Origin: Melanocharis versteri
Taxonomy: Eukaryota; Chordata; Aves; Passeriformes; Melanocharitidae
Length of the DNA stretch: 64,000 nucleotides
Direction: 5' to 3'
NCBI GenBank assembly: GCA_013397845.1
Contig: VZTG01010621.1
Location: 248,001-312,000, forward strand
This document shows, piece by piece, positions 10,501-23,090 of the stretch. The notes beneath the pieces are model-generated. The model had not been told where the DNA came from. It saw only the letters and a list, made by a program, of their open reading frames with translations, and did not search any database. Both the position numbers and the translations under genes were made by a program. Position 1 is the stretch's first letter; each line of letters opens with the position of its first letter.

Positions 10501-13000
10501 GCAGGGATTGGGGGGTGGTTAGTAGATTATAAATGGGGGGTGGTTAGTAGATGATAAACCCCTGAATCGTGCTTTTCCCCGGATCTGCGTGGAGCAGCTG
10601 TGGAGGGCAGCCAGCAGGACGTGCTCCAGGGTTGAGTCTTTCTGCTGCAGCTCTGCTCTGCCTGAGTTATGGAGCAGTTAATGGTTCTGATGGAGAGCCT
10701 GTCAGTAACTTTTAACATTGGGTTCACAAGGCCGAGGTCAGCGCAGGTTTTTTGGTTGTTTTTTTGGTCTCAGCAAGGTGATCTCTGTGCCAAGCTTGCC
10801 CTCTGTGCCAGTCTCAGTTCATGTTTCGAGCTCAGGAGCCTGTGCTGTGCCAGGGATGGGGTGTTTGTGGTTAACTTCTCCAGGGTTATTCGCACAGCAC
10901 TGGCTGATAATGAAGAGGGTGATTTACGAACTCTGAGGGCACGGTTAGGATGAACCTGTTGGCATCTAAAAGCAGCAAAGAGCACGTTGAGCCTCAGGAA
11001 AGCATAAAAGCTTTTTGTGCTAGTGAATGTGTGCTGTGCATTAGGGAGCTGACCTTAATGCCCCAGCACGTTTAATTTTGTCTTTCTTTTAAATTCCCTG
11101 AAATACTTTTTTATTGGTTTTTTGTGTGTGAGTGTGTTTTTTTGTTTTTTTTTACTTAAAACTATTGCAACTTAGGAAACTTGAAGCTTGTAGTTGATTT
11201 CTCTGAGAATCAGAAACTAATTTCCTTTATTTACCACGTGGGGTTGAAAGCTGACCATCACGCACCCTGCAAGTGCAGGACAACACATCTGCTCCTACAT
11301 AATGATTTCCTCCTTTAACTGCTTGTATTGTTGCTGAAGCAGTTTTCCACGCCATGTATCTCACCAGAATAGCAGCTGTTGAACGATGCAGTGGTTCCAG
11401 AGGTTTTGCTGGTGCCGTGGTCTCGAGCCAGGGTTTGCCAGCTCACATCCAACCTGTGTGGACAAATGCAAACCCGCACAAACAAGAGATGCTGTGTTGC
11501 TAAAACTGTAAAGTACACGAGAACTAACACGGGCAAATGTGAGTTGTTTATGAAAAATGTGTTGGAAGTGCCATAGGGTGGCATTATCGCTTATAAAGAT
11601 CTCACTCCCACAGCCTAGAATAGCTTAAAGGTGCTGGAAAATAAGGCTCTGCACTGCTCTCTGGAGATCACGTCTATTTTGTCTTAATTATTATAGCTCT
11701 GAATATTGTTGCTCTTTGATGCCATGTTGTGAAATCCCTGATATGCTCAGCACTCCAGTCAACAGCGCACAAGATTATTCCTGTAAAAACCAACACAATA
11801 ATTTAATTTAATCCCCCCACTTCTTCAACTAGAATTCTGTGAGCAGTCACTGTGTAACTTGTTGGACCCACAAATACACCTGGGTGTCAGTACACAGATC
11901 CTCTGCTTTGCATTTTCTCCTGAGATGAACGACACCATTCATGCTAATATTTCTGTAGGAGACATATGTTTACCATGTCTGTATCCATTTTCTTCCCATC
12001 TTTCTGACTTCTCTGAAAATGGTGATCTTTGTAGAATACAAAACCATCTCATAGGAAGTTATGGACTTGCTCCAAGAAGTCTGAGCAGCTCCATCTTAAT
12101 TATGGTTTGGATAGTTGAGGAACAGAAGCTGCTCTCTTAAAAAGTAGAGCTTTTCAACTGTATTTTTGCGTGGCTGATTCTAGGCATCAGTCAGTTGAGA
12201 TCAAGTCCTAAATACTGTTTTTTTTTCTTTTTTTCATGAGTTTTTTTTTCCCTGTTGTACCCTAACAGTGAGGCAAGTGGAACAAAGTGAAAGAGGTATT
12301 CCCAAAGTGTAAGATGGAAAAGTGTTTCCTAAGAGAAGTCCTCGTGTGGTGGATGTTGGTCTGTGGGAGAGGGTGGATTTAAGGAACTCCTTTGTGTGTG
12401 GCAGGAAAGTCTCAGTGTCCCAACCACGTTACAGCTCTGATGGGAAGTGATGGCAGCGAGACTGGGGGGACTGAGGGGTCAATTGGCTCTGTCTGAACCC
12501 AGCCGTGATGGCAAATGCTTAATCCTAAATCAATCTTCCTTCATTGCCACGGAGAAATGCAAATAAAGGGTGATTACAGCTTTCCTCTTGCAGGCAAGAG
12601 GTGAGGCTTCAGAAAAGTTGCGAGAGTCAGAAGATTGATTTGTTGTGGAGGAGAGTTGGAGGAGACAGCAAATCAATTTACTGAAGCCAGAAGTTTGTGG
12701 GAGGGTCTGAGAGGACTTCTGGCTGGGGAGACTAAGTTAAATGATGCCCCAAAGTAAAATGATGTAGATAGAGGTGGACACTTGTGAAATGAAAGGAAGG
12801 GATGTGGAATTAAATGCAGGTCTAAAGCAGCAAAGAGTCTGCTCTCGTGGTTGGGAATTTATGGTCGAGGTAAATTAAAGAAGCCAATTGTTGGCAGAAA
12901 ATTGCTTGAAGAGGCTTTATAAACTAGAGAGAGCTTTGTAAGGACTGAGAAAGTAAGGGGAAGGAAAAATATCAAATTCAGATGTGATTCTGGGAGGGAA
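10501..13000. other. Non-coding DNA, no gene seen
   Basis: The start holds a 25-bp two-copy tandem repeat. A T/G-rich low-complexity patch lies at about 11105-11155. Open frames of 60-94 codons are unrecognisable. The 12430-12480 area has two G-runs but does not meet the four-run quadruplex pattern. No RNA gene or interspersed repeat was recognised. Confidence 0.6.
10510..10558 (+). repeat. Two-copy tandem repeat, 25-bp unit
   Basis: A unit beginning GGGGGGTGGTTAGTAGAT is present at 10510-10534 and 10535-10558, with one internal mismatch (ATTATAAA versus ATGATAAA). This is a local slippage or minisatellite seed and is not coding. Confidence 0.9.
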
Positions 13001-16000
13001 ATGTTACCATTTTTTAAAGCTAGTCTGATTTCTGGTTGAGATATCATATTAAACTTTTGTAAGGAGACAACTATTTAAGGCTTTACTTGAGCTGTGTAAT
13101 TTCCTTTATAGCCATTTGAGCCTTTTATGATAAGATTCTTCCACACTAATTTTTGCTGAAATAAACTGGTTTTCCTAAAGTGAATATCAGTGAAATCTCT
13201 ACAGGAGAGAATTTCTTTAAAGTAAGAGGCAAACATAGGAAAAATGTGTAAATAGAGAAGTAGAAAAGTTACTTCCACAGTAGGTTCTTTGTCTTTTTTA
13301 AATAATGTGATATTATTGTATTTATATAATGTCATAGTTCATATATTTATAGACATAATCTGAATGGAAGTCGAAATATGAATTCTGTATTATTGGTATT
13401 TTGTCTAGTAAAGATGAGTCTGGATTCTCTGTGTGATGAGTTGGGTACAAGGAGAGAGAATTGAATTTGTAATGTGGTTCATTGATGTGTTAGGAATAGA
13501 AATAAAACATGAAACTTTTCTATCTTCTATTTAATGCTTTTGGCCTTGCTAAGATTGTTTAAAAAGAGACTAAAAATTCACTGATGTAACATATTTCCTT
13601 AAGAATTTCCATGAAAGAGAGATGCAAGGTTATGTAAATCTCCTCACTCTCAGGATTCAGGACAAGGCAGGATTAGGTCTGTTGTCTTGAAGTTGATGTT
13701 TATCATACATATTTAACACAGAAAATAGTTTTGCATTTTTTATTTGATCTTCAGCTTTCCAGAAGTCTTCTTCCACCGCTGTTGATCTTTTGTCTCACAT
13801 CAGTCATGTGACACGTGCTCGTTTTGCTGCGTGTCACAAGCAGGTGGTTTTGAGGGAAGTCTTTTATGTCATTTCCTTTGTCATGTCATTTACCACTTTT
13901 ATTAATTATTTTAGCTGTGATTTTTGTATTTGCGGTGGTTAAATTTCCCTGGTATAATCAGTGTTTGTCTACAAAGGAGAACAAATGTCTTTTCATTCCC
14001 TGATTCAAAAGGTTTTGTCTTTTTGGGCTCTTCAGTTAACACATTAATCAGCAGTGTCTCTGAGCACCCACTGACTGAGCAGCAGTGACATTTTTCTTCT
14101 TCTCATTTTCCTTTTTATTCCAACTCTTTGTTTGCTCAAGAAACAGAGTGTGCTGACAGTTTTAGGCTGTTGTCAGCCCAGGTTCCTTGGGCTGGCCGAT
14201 AGGAATCTTGCTGAGGGTTATTTGTGCCACTGCTGCATCAGAGTCGGACACGGGGATTTTGGAGGACATGAAAAGTTCATGATGTTCGGTTTTTGAGTTC
14301 CACTTCACTCACACTGAGCAGCTCTCAGCTCCAGAGAGCACAGCCAGCCTATCTGCACTGGAAAATTCCATTTGGTTCAGTCAACACGTGTTACACGGCC
14401 TCTTCTTTCTTCCCAACTGCTCCCTTTGAGATAAGCCTGCAAGAGTAAAGGAAGGAAAAATATTATTATTTTTACCTTTGATTGCTGAGGCTTTTATATG
14501 TGTAGAGATATATCATAACATCTTTACATCCTTGTAGTAAAGGTGTTTTATCTTTATTTACACTGTAACAGAAATGACAAGAATACTTACAGAATTGTGG
14601 GACAAATCCTTACTGAGGTTGTTTCAATATGTTTTGTTTGATTTCTCTTGGTGATTATGTTTCAATTCACACAAAATCCAGAGCTGTACTTGCATTTAAA
14701 AGATCAGATAGTCTGTAAAAATAGAGAATACAGACCTGGAATATTTTAGGTTACTTTGTGGGGTTTGATTCATTTTTGGGGTTTTGGTTTGGTTTTTGTT
14801 TGCTTTTTTTTCTTGCTTGATCCTTGAACCACTGTTGTCGCTAGGAAAGTCTCTTGTTGCAAGTTCAGATCTTTCAGTTCAGTGAGGTGTAGGAGCTGGA
14901 ATAATAAAAAACACAGAGCATAATCTGATAAGGTTTAAGGGTCACTGTCATGTAAATTGTGAAAGTGTTTCATATTCCTTAAGAAGAATTCCTTAAGAAT
15001 TTACAGGAGATTAAGTGCAGTAATCCAGAGATAACAGAATGTTTTTTTATGGAATACACACATCATAGGCATTAGAGAAGATCATACAAGACTTGCATAA
15101 CAATCTTTATAAGTGAAATTATTCCCAGTCTGTTGCGTCTGGACAGAGTAACACACTTTATAAAAGTATTGAATTGAATAAAAGCAGTTCCTATGTCTGA
15201 TTTCATTGCCATATGTTATTGCACTGAATGTGTGTTAATCTAAGACAAGCAGAATTCAGTGTAAGCGGTTTAGAAATCCAGGGATGGCCACATTCCGTGG
15301 TTTTTGCTTTCATACGTTCCAAGTGTTTGTTTGCAAATCTCTCATGTGAAATATGCAAACCCTTCAACTTGCATCAGAATGATGCCTTAATGATTTTTTA
15401 TCTCATTAACTCTATCTAAAAGCTCAAATTATTCCTGGAATTTGTCATCTGGAAGAGTGAAAGTGATTTCCCCTAATAAACAAATTGCCATTTTCCTTAA
15501 TGCATATAAGAGCTCTGTGTGAAAACCAGCAGTGACAATAGTGACATTGTTTTCCTTAATCCACTGGGATGCATTATTTCCTGCAGAATGAACAGGAGGG
15601 TGATTTAAAGGGAATTTTGGTTTTGTAAGTTCATCGTGTGGCCTCATGTGCTGTGGGGGACACTCAGTGCTGGCCACCACAGGAGGAGGTGACCTCTGCC
15701 TCTGCTGCCTGACCCTGCTCTGAGCAAAGCCCTGGGCAGAGCAGGGACAAGATCACAGATGAAACAGAGGTAGTTCTTGTATTAAAAATTTAACATTCAA
15801 TTTAATATTTAACATGTAAAGCCAACCCAATATCTGGGCCGAGGAGCCTTGTAATGATATCTGGGATATAATGAGAGCATGTCTCTGTTATAAGGGCTTC
15901 CCTGGATATCCCTGGGTGGGCTTATAAACCCTTCAAAGAGCAAAGCCTCAAACCCCTCTGAGAATGCTTCTGAGCCTGCCTGATTTGCACTCCTGTCCTG

Positions 16001-16200
16001 CCTCCATGCCCCAAGGACACTGATCTGCCACAGCCATGGAGGCACTCACAGGCCAGGGAAATTCTGGCACTGGTGGACCTTGGCCTCAGCCTGTCAGGGC
16101 TTCCAAAATCTCTTTATTCAGTGCAGCTTCCCCAGCCTGCTGAGGCTTCTGATGGATTTTACGTTCCTTCCTTCCAGAAAGGCAGCACGGCAGACACGTT
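13001..16200. other. AT-rich non-coding DNA, no gene seen
   Basis: The stretch is AT-rich with frequent stops. A G/T-rich patch lies at 14755-14815. A small repeat of ATTCCTTAAGAA occurs at 14974-14985 and again at 14988-14999, and a similar string lies at about 13596. Composition is GC-richer at 15650-16160 without a recognisable gene. No repeat family or RNA was recognised. Confidence 0.6.
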
Positions 16201-19200
16201 ATATAGGGCAGCAAGAGAAATAATTTTGTAATGTTATTATTTGTTATGTTTAGCTGAAAAAAACAATGGTTATAAATTTATGATTCTTCTTGAAATAGAA
16301 TGACTATTCTCTTGACAGCAAACTGCAGCAAAAGCTGTGACATCAAGGTAGAATTGTTCCTGTAACTTCAGAAGGGATTTCTGACAAAGAGTGAGGATGG
16401 GGTTGGTAGAGCACAGGAGTATTGGGGGAAAGGTGATGGGGCTTTGTGGGCATCTGTGATGGCATTTCCCATTGAGAACAAGTGAAAGAGAATATTTGTA
16501 TTGTTTTTCTTGGTGGGAGCTGATGTGCAGAGCTGTCCAAGGGAAGGGGAGAAGCAGAAGCGAGGCTGACAGGCACCAGTTTCTTGCTGGTGCAATACAA
16601 CTTATAATGGCTTTTACTGGAATATTACAGAGATTTTGGGCTCTATCCTGACCACATGTAAAATATCAAAAGACTCAGATACTTTTCCCAAGCTGGGCTG
16701 CTCCAGCCCACAGACATTCTTGGCTGAAGTGGGCGATGGATCCTCCTTGCACGTGTGCCTTGGAGCAGCTGGAGCCACTCTTACCTCCCCTCACCCCTGG
16801 GGACTCCCACCTGCCTCCCCCTGCTCCTCCCTCTTTCACAAGTCACCTTCTTTGCATCCAGTCTGAATTCTGTGCCGTAGGTTAGGACAGAGGCTGAATA
16901 ATTTACTCAAAGTCATGATAAAGAACAAAAAAAGCATTTCCAAACATATTTGTTTATCTCTTAAGGGATTGTTTATGGTCGGGGTGCCTGTTCTGGACAC
17001 ACTCCTGCCACCTGAAGAGCAATCTGACTTTTCATTTTACTTCATATACTCAGAGCTACAATATGTGCTGGAAAAATCAAACATACTTTATAAGACGAAT
17101 AGTCACAGCTGGGGATAAGGAATATAAATAGGATGACATCAAATGAAAAGAACTGATGATCCAACAAGGCTTCTATAGATCATGTTGCCTAATGTCAGGA
17201 GAATTGCAGATTAGTCTTGCTGCTCTTTATGAGTAAGCCTATTTATCAACTTTCTGGAAAAATCTAATTTAAGGTGGCACATTTTCCTTAGTTCTGCCAC
17301 ACTTCAAAGCTTAAAGTGTAGAGGTTGGTCAGCCATTCTGCCCTGGCTGTAATCAGTGTGTGAGATTCCCATTCAGGCCTTTCTCCAGCAACCTGCTCCT
17401 CACTACTCCTGGCTGGCTCTGATAATGTAATTTTGGTTTGCCTGATTAGGGAAAAAAAAACTAGGAAGCCTTAGCTTTTAACAACTTTATCCAATTCAGA
17501 CTTAGTGTTCAGAGAGAAAGAGCAATTTAAATTGCAAATGTTCTTTATAAGAAGCTGGGTTTCTGTAAAGTATAACTCAGTCATGCCATAGAGAAAGGAG
17601 ATGACAAGCCCTAGAAAAAAACCACATTTGGACAAGGTGGATTCGGACTGGGGCTCTGCTGTTTTTCCTGAATAACCTACAGCAAGAGAAACTATTTCTC
17701 TGACAGGATATAACAAGAAATGTGAATTTTAACAACTCTGGAGGAGATATGCAGGAATGTAAAATTTCGTAGTTTTGCTCCCATGTACTACATTTTTAAC
17801 ACGATGCTTTATATCCGAGTCACAAAACGGATTTGTGTACATTTATATTCGTTCTTTAAAAGCTAAGTAGAGCTCAGGCAAGTAAAACAAGCTGTTTGAT
17901 ATTATGGTTTTTTTTTCTCCCTTCACTTGCTGTAAGAATACCTTAGCATCTAATGTCACATTAGTTTTATAGATGTAAATACTTTCAAGCCAGAACATGT
18001 AGTGTAAGCATATTTTATCAGCTATTACCACTAAGATTTTTACACATATGAACTGAAAAAGCTTGGTGTTTGTGAAATTTGGAGTAATTTTTTCTCCTTT
18101 AGGATTATCTGAATTTGTGGGAAATCCTCTGCTCTTATATCAGAAAACATTCAACTGTGCTTTGATTAAGAATTTCTTTATTATATGTGGAATCTGGGAA
18201 ACGTGAGTGTATTAGCAGTGATGTGCAAGATAAAATAGAAGGATAACACAGTATCTGATTGTAATTTGAACATGATAAAATCAGTTGTGCCACAGCCTTC
18301 CATAGCAGATTCTCACAGGCATTTTTCTTAGGCATTTCAAAACGCTGCTATTCCTACAGGAAGCTTTAGGATAAATCCGTATAATTCCTGTGCATGACAT
18401 TTGGAAAAGACCAGGGCTGTGAATATCACACCTGATTGCTTTTAAGTCAAAAGCTTTCATGTGCAGAAAATAATGTTTCAATTAAAAAAAAAAAAGGGAG
18501 AGAAGAAAGAGGTCATCTGACATTACTACACTGCATTCAAAATCGTGTCGAGGAAAAGAAAATTAGAGCAATTTCAATGGGCTGCTGACTCAGAGCTGAA
18601 CAGACTTAAGCATTTGCATCACCTGTTCAAAAGATTGATAAGCCACCATTTTGGTATCAAATTCCTGTATCAACTGGCAGACTTGGTGGCCTCAGTCTCT
18701 TGATTTTTTACAATTTTGCTACTGGTGGTTGCAGAAAACCTGGATTTATTCTCTGTTCCCACCTCAACTTTGTCATCCTGTGGCATCTGAAATCTGCAAT
18801 TCTCTCTACTAGAATTTTAGCTGGGAAGATGCTGAGTAGGATTGCAAATACAAATAGCAGATGGAAAGAATTTCTCCACAACTGTAGTGGCTTTGCTTTG
18901 TGCTTTTCTGCATGAACTGTATTTGATTTACAATTAAAAGTATATATACGTGCTTGTAAGATTAGTGAGCATTTTAATATTTAATGCTACATACACTATT
19001 TGACATATCCCTTGGGATTCACAGGAAATCCTTTCTCCTTGCATAAAACCAACAAGATGCATTTTCCCTAAAACTGCCTTTGAAATAGATACTTTTTCTA
19101 GTAGTACGTAGAATAATTTCTCCCTAATGACATTTCCTTTGCGGTACAATGCTTGATCATTGAATCCTGAAGTGCAGATTTGGGGGTTTTTTTGCTTATG

Positions 19201-19540
19201 GTTGGGTTTCTTTACAGAACCATTAAGAAAAAGCATTTGCCCGGTGAAGATTCACCATGCAGGGCTGGATTTGGCTGCTGTATAAAGAGCATTGTTCTTC
19301 TGTGGATGACCTCCTTGTGCAGAATGATAGTTTTATCCTTCTCTACATCATTATGTTTGCTGTGCAGAAATCCTGCTGTGCTACATCATAATAACATGTA
19401 ATCTTCTTGCTCAGTTTAGCTGAGATTTAAGGAGCCGCTGTTCATGGCAGCAGTTTTCTAAAGTCTGATCTATAATTTACCAGAATCAGCCAGGCAAAAG
19501 AGCAAGAGGCTTTCTAAGAGGGATACAGCCCTTAAAACTC
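16201..19540. other. Non-coding DNA, one C-rich patch
   Basis: No gene was recognised. At 16787-16831 the plus strand has five C-runs, so the minus strand nearly meets the G-quadruplex pattern (two loops are 8 nt rather than 7 or fewer). A possible old MIR-like fragment lies at 16887-16918. The rest is AT-rich and featureless. Confidence 0.6.
16887..16918 (-). repeat. Possible ancient MIR-like SINE fragment
   Basis: The text around TTTACTCAAAGTCAT resembles the reverse complement of the MIR 3' half, where a TTAAGTAACTTGCCCAAGGTCA-like string is usual. Agreement is roughly three quarters over about 30 bp, judged by eye. MIR remnants are known across amniotes, but a match this short can be chance. 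Confidence 0.2.
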
Positions 19541-21799
19541 TTAAGTGAAGATTAGTTTAAAGTTTTACAATCCGGTACAGAACCATCTGGCAAATCTCAT
19601 GGCAGGCTTTGTTAAACCTCTGAGCATTCCTGGTGTGCTACACCCCACACACCCTGCCTTTAGCTGCCATCCCTCTGCCCCCTGCCCTGCACCAGCTTTG
19701 CTCAGAGGGGCATTGGAAAGAAAGAGGGAAATCAATAAGCCAAGGGCTGATTTCCCTGCAGGAATGGTGTGACAGCTGTGGGTGTGCTGCACCTCTGGAA
19801 ATCACGTCCTAGTGCTGGGTGTGCGCTGGGCGATTTATTGCATCTCTGGAGAGGTACTTGCAAGGAAAAAGCTGCCTGTTGGCAGCACCCTGAGAGACTT
19901 GCTGGGTTAAATTGTGGCTTCTGGGTCCCAGGAATCGCTGGGAGGATGTAGAGCCACATCACAGGGCTTTTTGGTACCTTCAGAGATGGAGCTGCAGTTG
20001 GTACAGCCAAAAAAAAAAAAACAGCGTAGAAGTTGTCAGTGGTGATTCCAGGTTGCTGTTTACTGTGGAAGGCTGATTGTTCCCATCGCTCCTAAATTAC
20101 ATATCAGGGCTCTAGACTTGTGGGTTCCTCACTGATATCTCCACAAAGGGATCTTTACCTGTGTATTTATTTGTATCTCTGTCCTTTGGCGAAAGGCAGA
20201 CCTTTGCTTCTGGAACACAAAGCAAAAATCTTCCCATCATGACATCTTCCTTAATGACATCTTCATTTCAGCTGTCCTATGGCTTTCTTTATATATAAAT
20301 ATATAAATCTTGGGAACTCGGAATAGAATAATTTATTTTAGCAATCTGTTACATGAACTTATTCTATTGTCACTAAAATCAACCCTTCTGTTCACCCTTT
20401 GTGTGAAGGATCTTGGGAGGCTCAAGGACAGGACTGCAGGAATCCAATTACGTGAAATCAACTTAGAGGCAAGAGGTAGGCATTGTTAATGGAGATAATC
20501 TCCTCCTCAGGCTTACAGGGTTCCTCTGGCTCAGTGCAAAGACATTCTGGACAGTAAAATCAGTGTACCTGATTTCCTGGTTAAAATGTGGGACAGAAAA
20601 ATAGTAGAGAGTGCACTTCCTGTCTAAAAATGGAGTTTTGGCAGGCAGAAGTTACCCTAAATAGATGAACAATTGCAATCCCAACCATGTTATGATAATG
20701 TAACATAGCTGACATAAAACTTACCAAATGTCTTTTGCTGTTTGTTTCCTAAATTTCGCTTCAAGCCATATAAGTTTTCAGCTTGAAAAATTGTCTCATA
20801 AAGTATTTTTTTTTCCTTTCCTGTCAAGTGCAGGAGTGGCACACTTGGAGTCAGACAATTTTAATGCTGCCGTAGCAGTTTCCTAAGGCACCAGAGAAGA
20901 ATGCATGGTATTATCTTAGAATTCCAGTCAGCTTTTGTTTCTCACAGTAATCAATGACATTAGAATTACTGGTGGTAGTATCTGCCTAGATAATTGTAGG
21001 GCTTTTCCAGAAATCAGAACAGGTAAACCAAAGTTGTCATGTTGTAATGTTTTATTTCTCCTTTTTAACTCTAATAAGTCCAGATTTGCTTTGAAGAAAA
21101 GCAAAAGCTTGTCACTAGAGAAGCAGGATGGGATGGAGGTAACATCTATCCAGCTGAACAAATCCAGTATTTAGTATTAGAATAAAAACCAATCAGTTTG
21201 AATTATGTCAGATGCACTGAAGATCTCCCCTCATGTTTCAGAGTGAGGACCACTCTGAAGCATCCAGATCCAGCATTCCAGTAAAGACAGAAATGGCATC
21301 TGACTCAAAACACTTTCATAACCGTTAAAATCTGTTTTACAGTTCATTTTCTCTGGTAGGTTTTGGAAGCTTGGATATTACCTGTCAAGTTGTCATAAGT
21401 AATTACGTGTTTGTTAACTTATTGCTCCTAATAAACAACAGGAAATATTCATGATCTGTTTCATTTTCCCCTTAAAAAAATATTTAATAACTGCTTTGAT
21501 TAAATATTAAAGCTTTCTTTTGCTGTTACAACTAGACAGAAAATTCCAAATATCAGCAAAATATTTCATGCACAGTCTTTTTACTACCTGGTTATTATGC
21601 TGGACTTTATGGATTGCTAACACCATTGATCAGGGTAATTTCTAGGTGGTCAGGGACTGGCTGAATGATGGCTCAGCAAACCAAAACTTTTTTTCCATAT
21701 TGAAAATACTTTTAAATTGGTCTTGATGTAGGTAGACAGGACTGCCTGGCCTTGGGGAACAGTTGAAATTATTGCATTTCCCAGTGGACAAAAGGGATC
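19541..21799. other. Non-coding DNA, no gene seen
   Basis: Slightly GC-richer at 19620-19980, where overlapping open frames occur on both strands, then AT-rich. A near-repeat of ATGACATCTTC lies at 20239-20270, and a TA-rich patch at 20290-20310. Nothing recognisable as gene, RNA or mobile element. Confidence 0.6.
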
Positions 21800-23090
21800 A
21801 CTGAGATAAAAGGAAACCTTTACAGGCAGCGAGGTTTTATGTGGTTCCTTGTCCTTTTTTTGCCTTGCTCAGTGCCTGTACCACAGCAGTGACACAGTGC
21901 CAGGTAATGATTTAGAGAAAACGTGTGTCCCTCAGCTCCAGGCGAGCAGGAGCTCTCAGGAGGAGCTGGGTGAGTGGTAGGAGCAGAATCCTCTGTCCAG
22001 GCACGCCCCGTGCTCGTGGAACAGCGGTTGGCTGTTACAGAACTGACAGGTGGTTCTTCAAACATGGAAAGAACCTCATTTATTCCACCAGTCAGGCCTG
22101 CCTGCTGGAGAGATTGTAATCTGTGCTTGTACAAGGGCTGAGGGAGCTCTAACGGCACTGCTGGAACCGTAATGGCATATCCAGGTTGAAATCATTCCGT
22201 CTTTATCCCATTATGAGCACAGTTCTCTTCTACGTGTGAAACTTAAATGTTGAATTGAGGAAGTGGAGGGAACATAAACAAAAGACCGTGGGCACAGTCT
22301 GTTGTTTCTTCAGAGGAATTGGGGAAGCTGCAGAAGGCTGTAGGAAGATGCTCCAAGCAAAACGAGGGGATAAAGGCTTCCAAAAACTTCCCAGTTTTAG
22401 TAAGAGCTCCTTTATCTGTGCTGGAAGAAAGAAGCTCCCGGGAGGATTGTGTCTCATTAGCACATCCTTTCTAACAGAGCGAGGAGAGCTCGTGGATGAG
22501 TGCTGTGGTGTGATCCATTAGCAGAGTGTGTGTCCCAGCCAGGGGTGGGTAAGGAGCTCTGTAAGGAGCTCTGTACTGCAGGTGCAGCTGCTGTGGTAGC
22601 AGGTAGTTCAGAGCAGGAATCACACCTGGACAGGTGCAGCTGCTGGGCTGGAGCTGCCAAGGATTTGCCTCTGGTCACTGGAACGGGCACAGGGTCGGTG
22701 CCAGCTGTCCCCTGTGGGCTCACAGCTCGAGTGGAACACGTCTGTCCACGCTGCAAAGTGATCATAAGAACACACTCCCAGGTTCCCCGTGGCAAACCAG
22801 ATCTGTGTGTGTAAGGCCTTTCATTTCTAGAGCTCTGAAACAGAACTGGAAAATCAGAGTGAGAGCCACAAAGATGTTTCCTGGGTGAGGAAAGTCTGCA
22901 GGGATAGAGGAGCTACTGCTTGGTGTTGTCCTCCTTCCCTGGGCTCCAGAGGCAGCCTGCTGGCTGACCAGCAACTACCCTGGAATCTGCGTTATTTTCA
23001 CTCTTTCTGTGCGTTGTCCCTATTTCCTGATGTTTTATCCTCAGAGTGGGGTGAGAAGGTCTCTTTAGGTGCAGGGTAGGGGGAACTTTA
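21800..23090. other. GC-richer island, open frames on both strands
   Basis: Several overlapping open frames of 60-112 codons occur on both strands (for example 21820-22158 minus, 22457-22795 minus and 22500-22814 plus). They compete for the same DNA and none resembles a known family, so composition explains them. A short tandem duplication of GTAAGGAGCTCT lies at 22549-22572. CAGGTGCAGCTGCTG recurs at about 22579 and 22631. Confidence 0.55.
22549..22572 (+). repeat. 12-bp tandem duplication
   Basis: GTAAGGAGCTCT occurs twice in perfect tandem at 22549-22560 and 22561-22572. Short local slippage. Confidence 0.9.
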
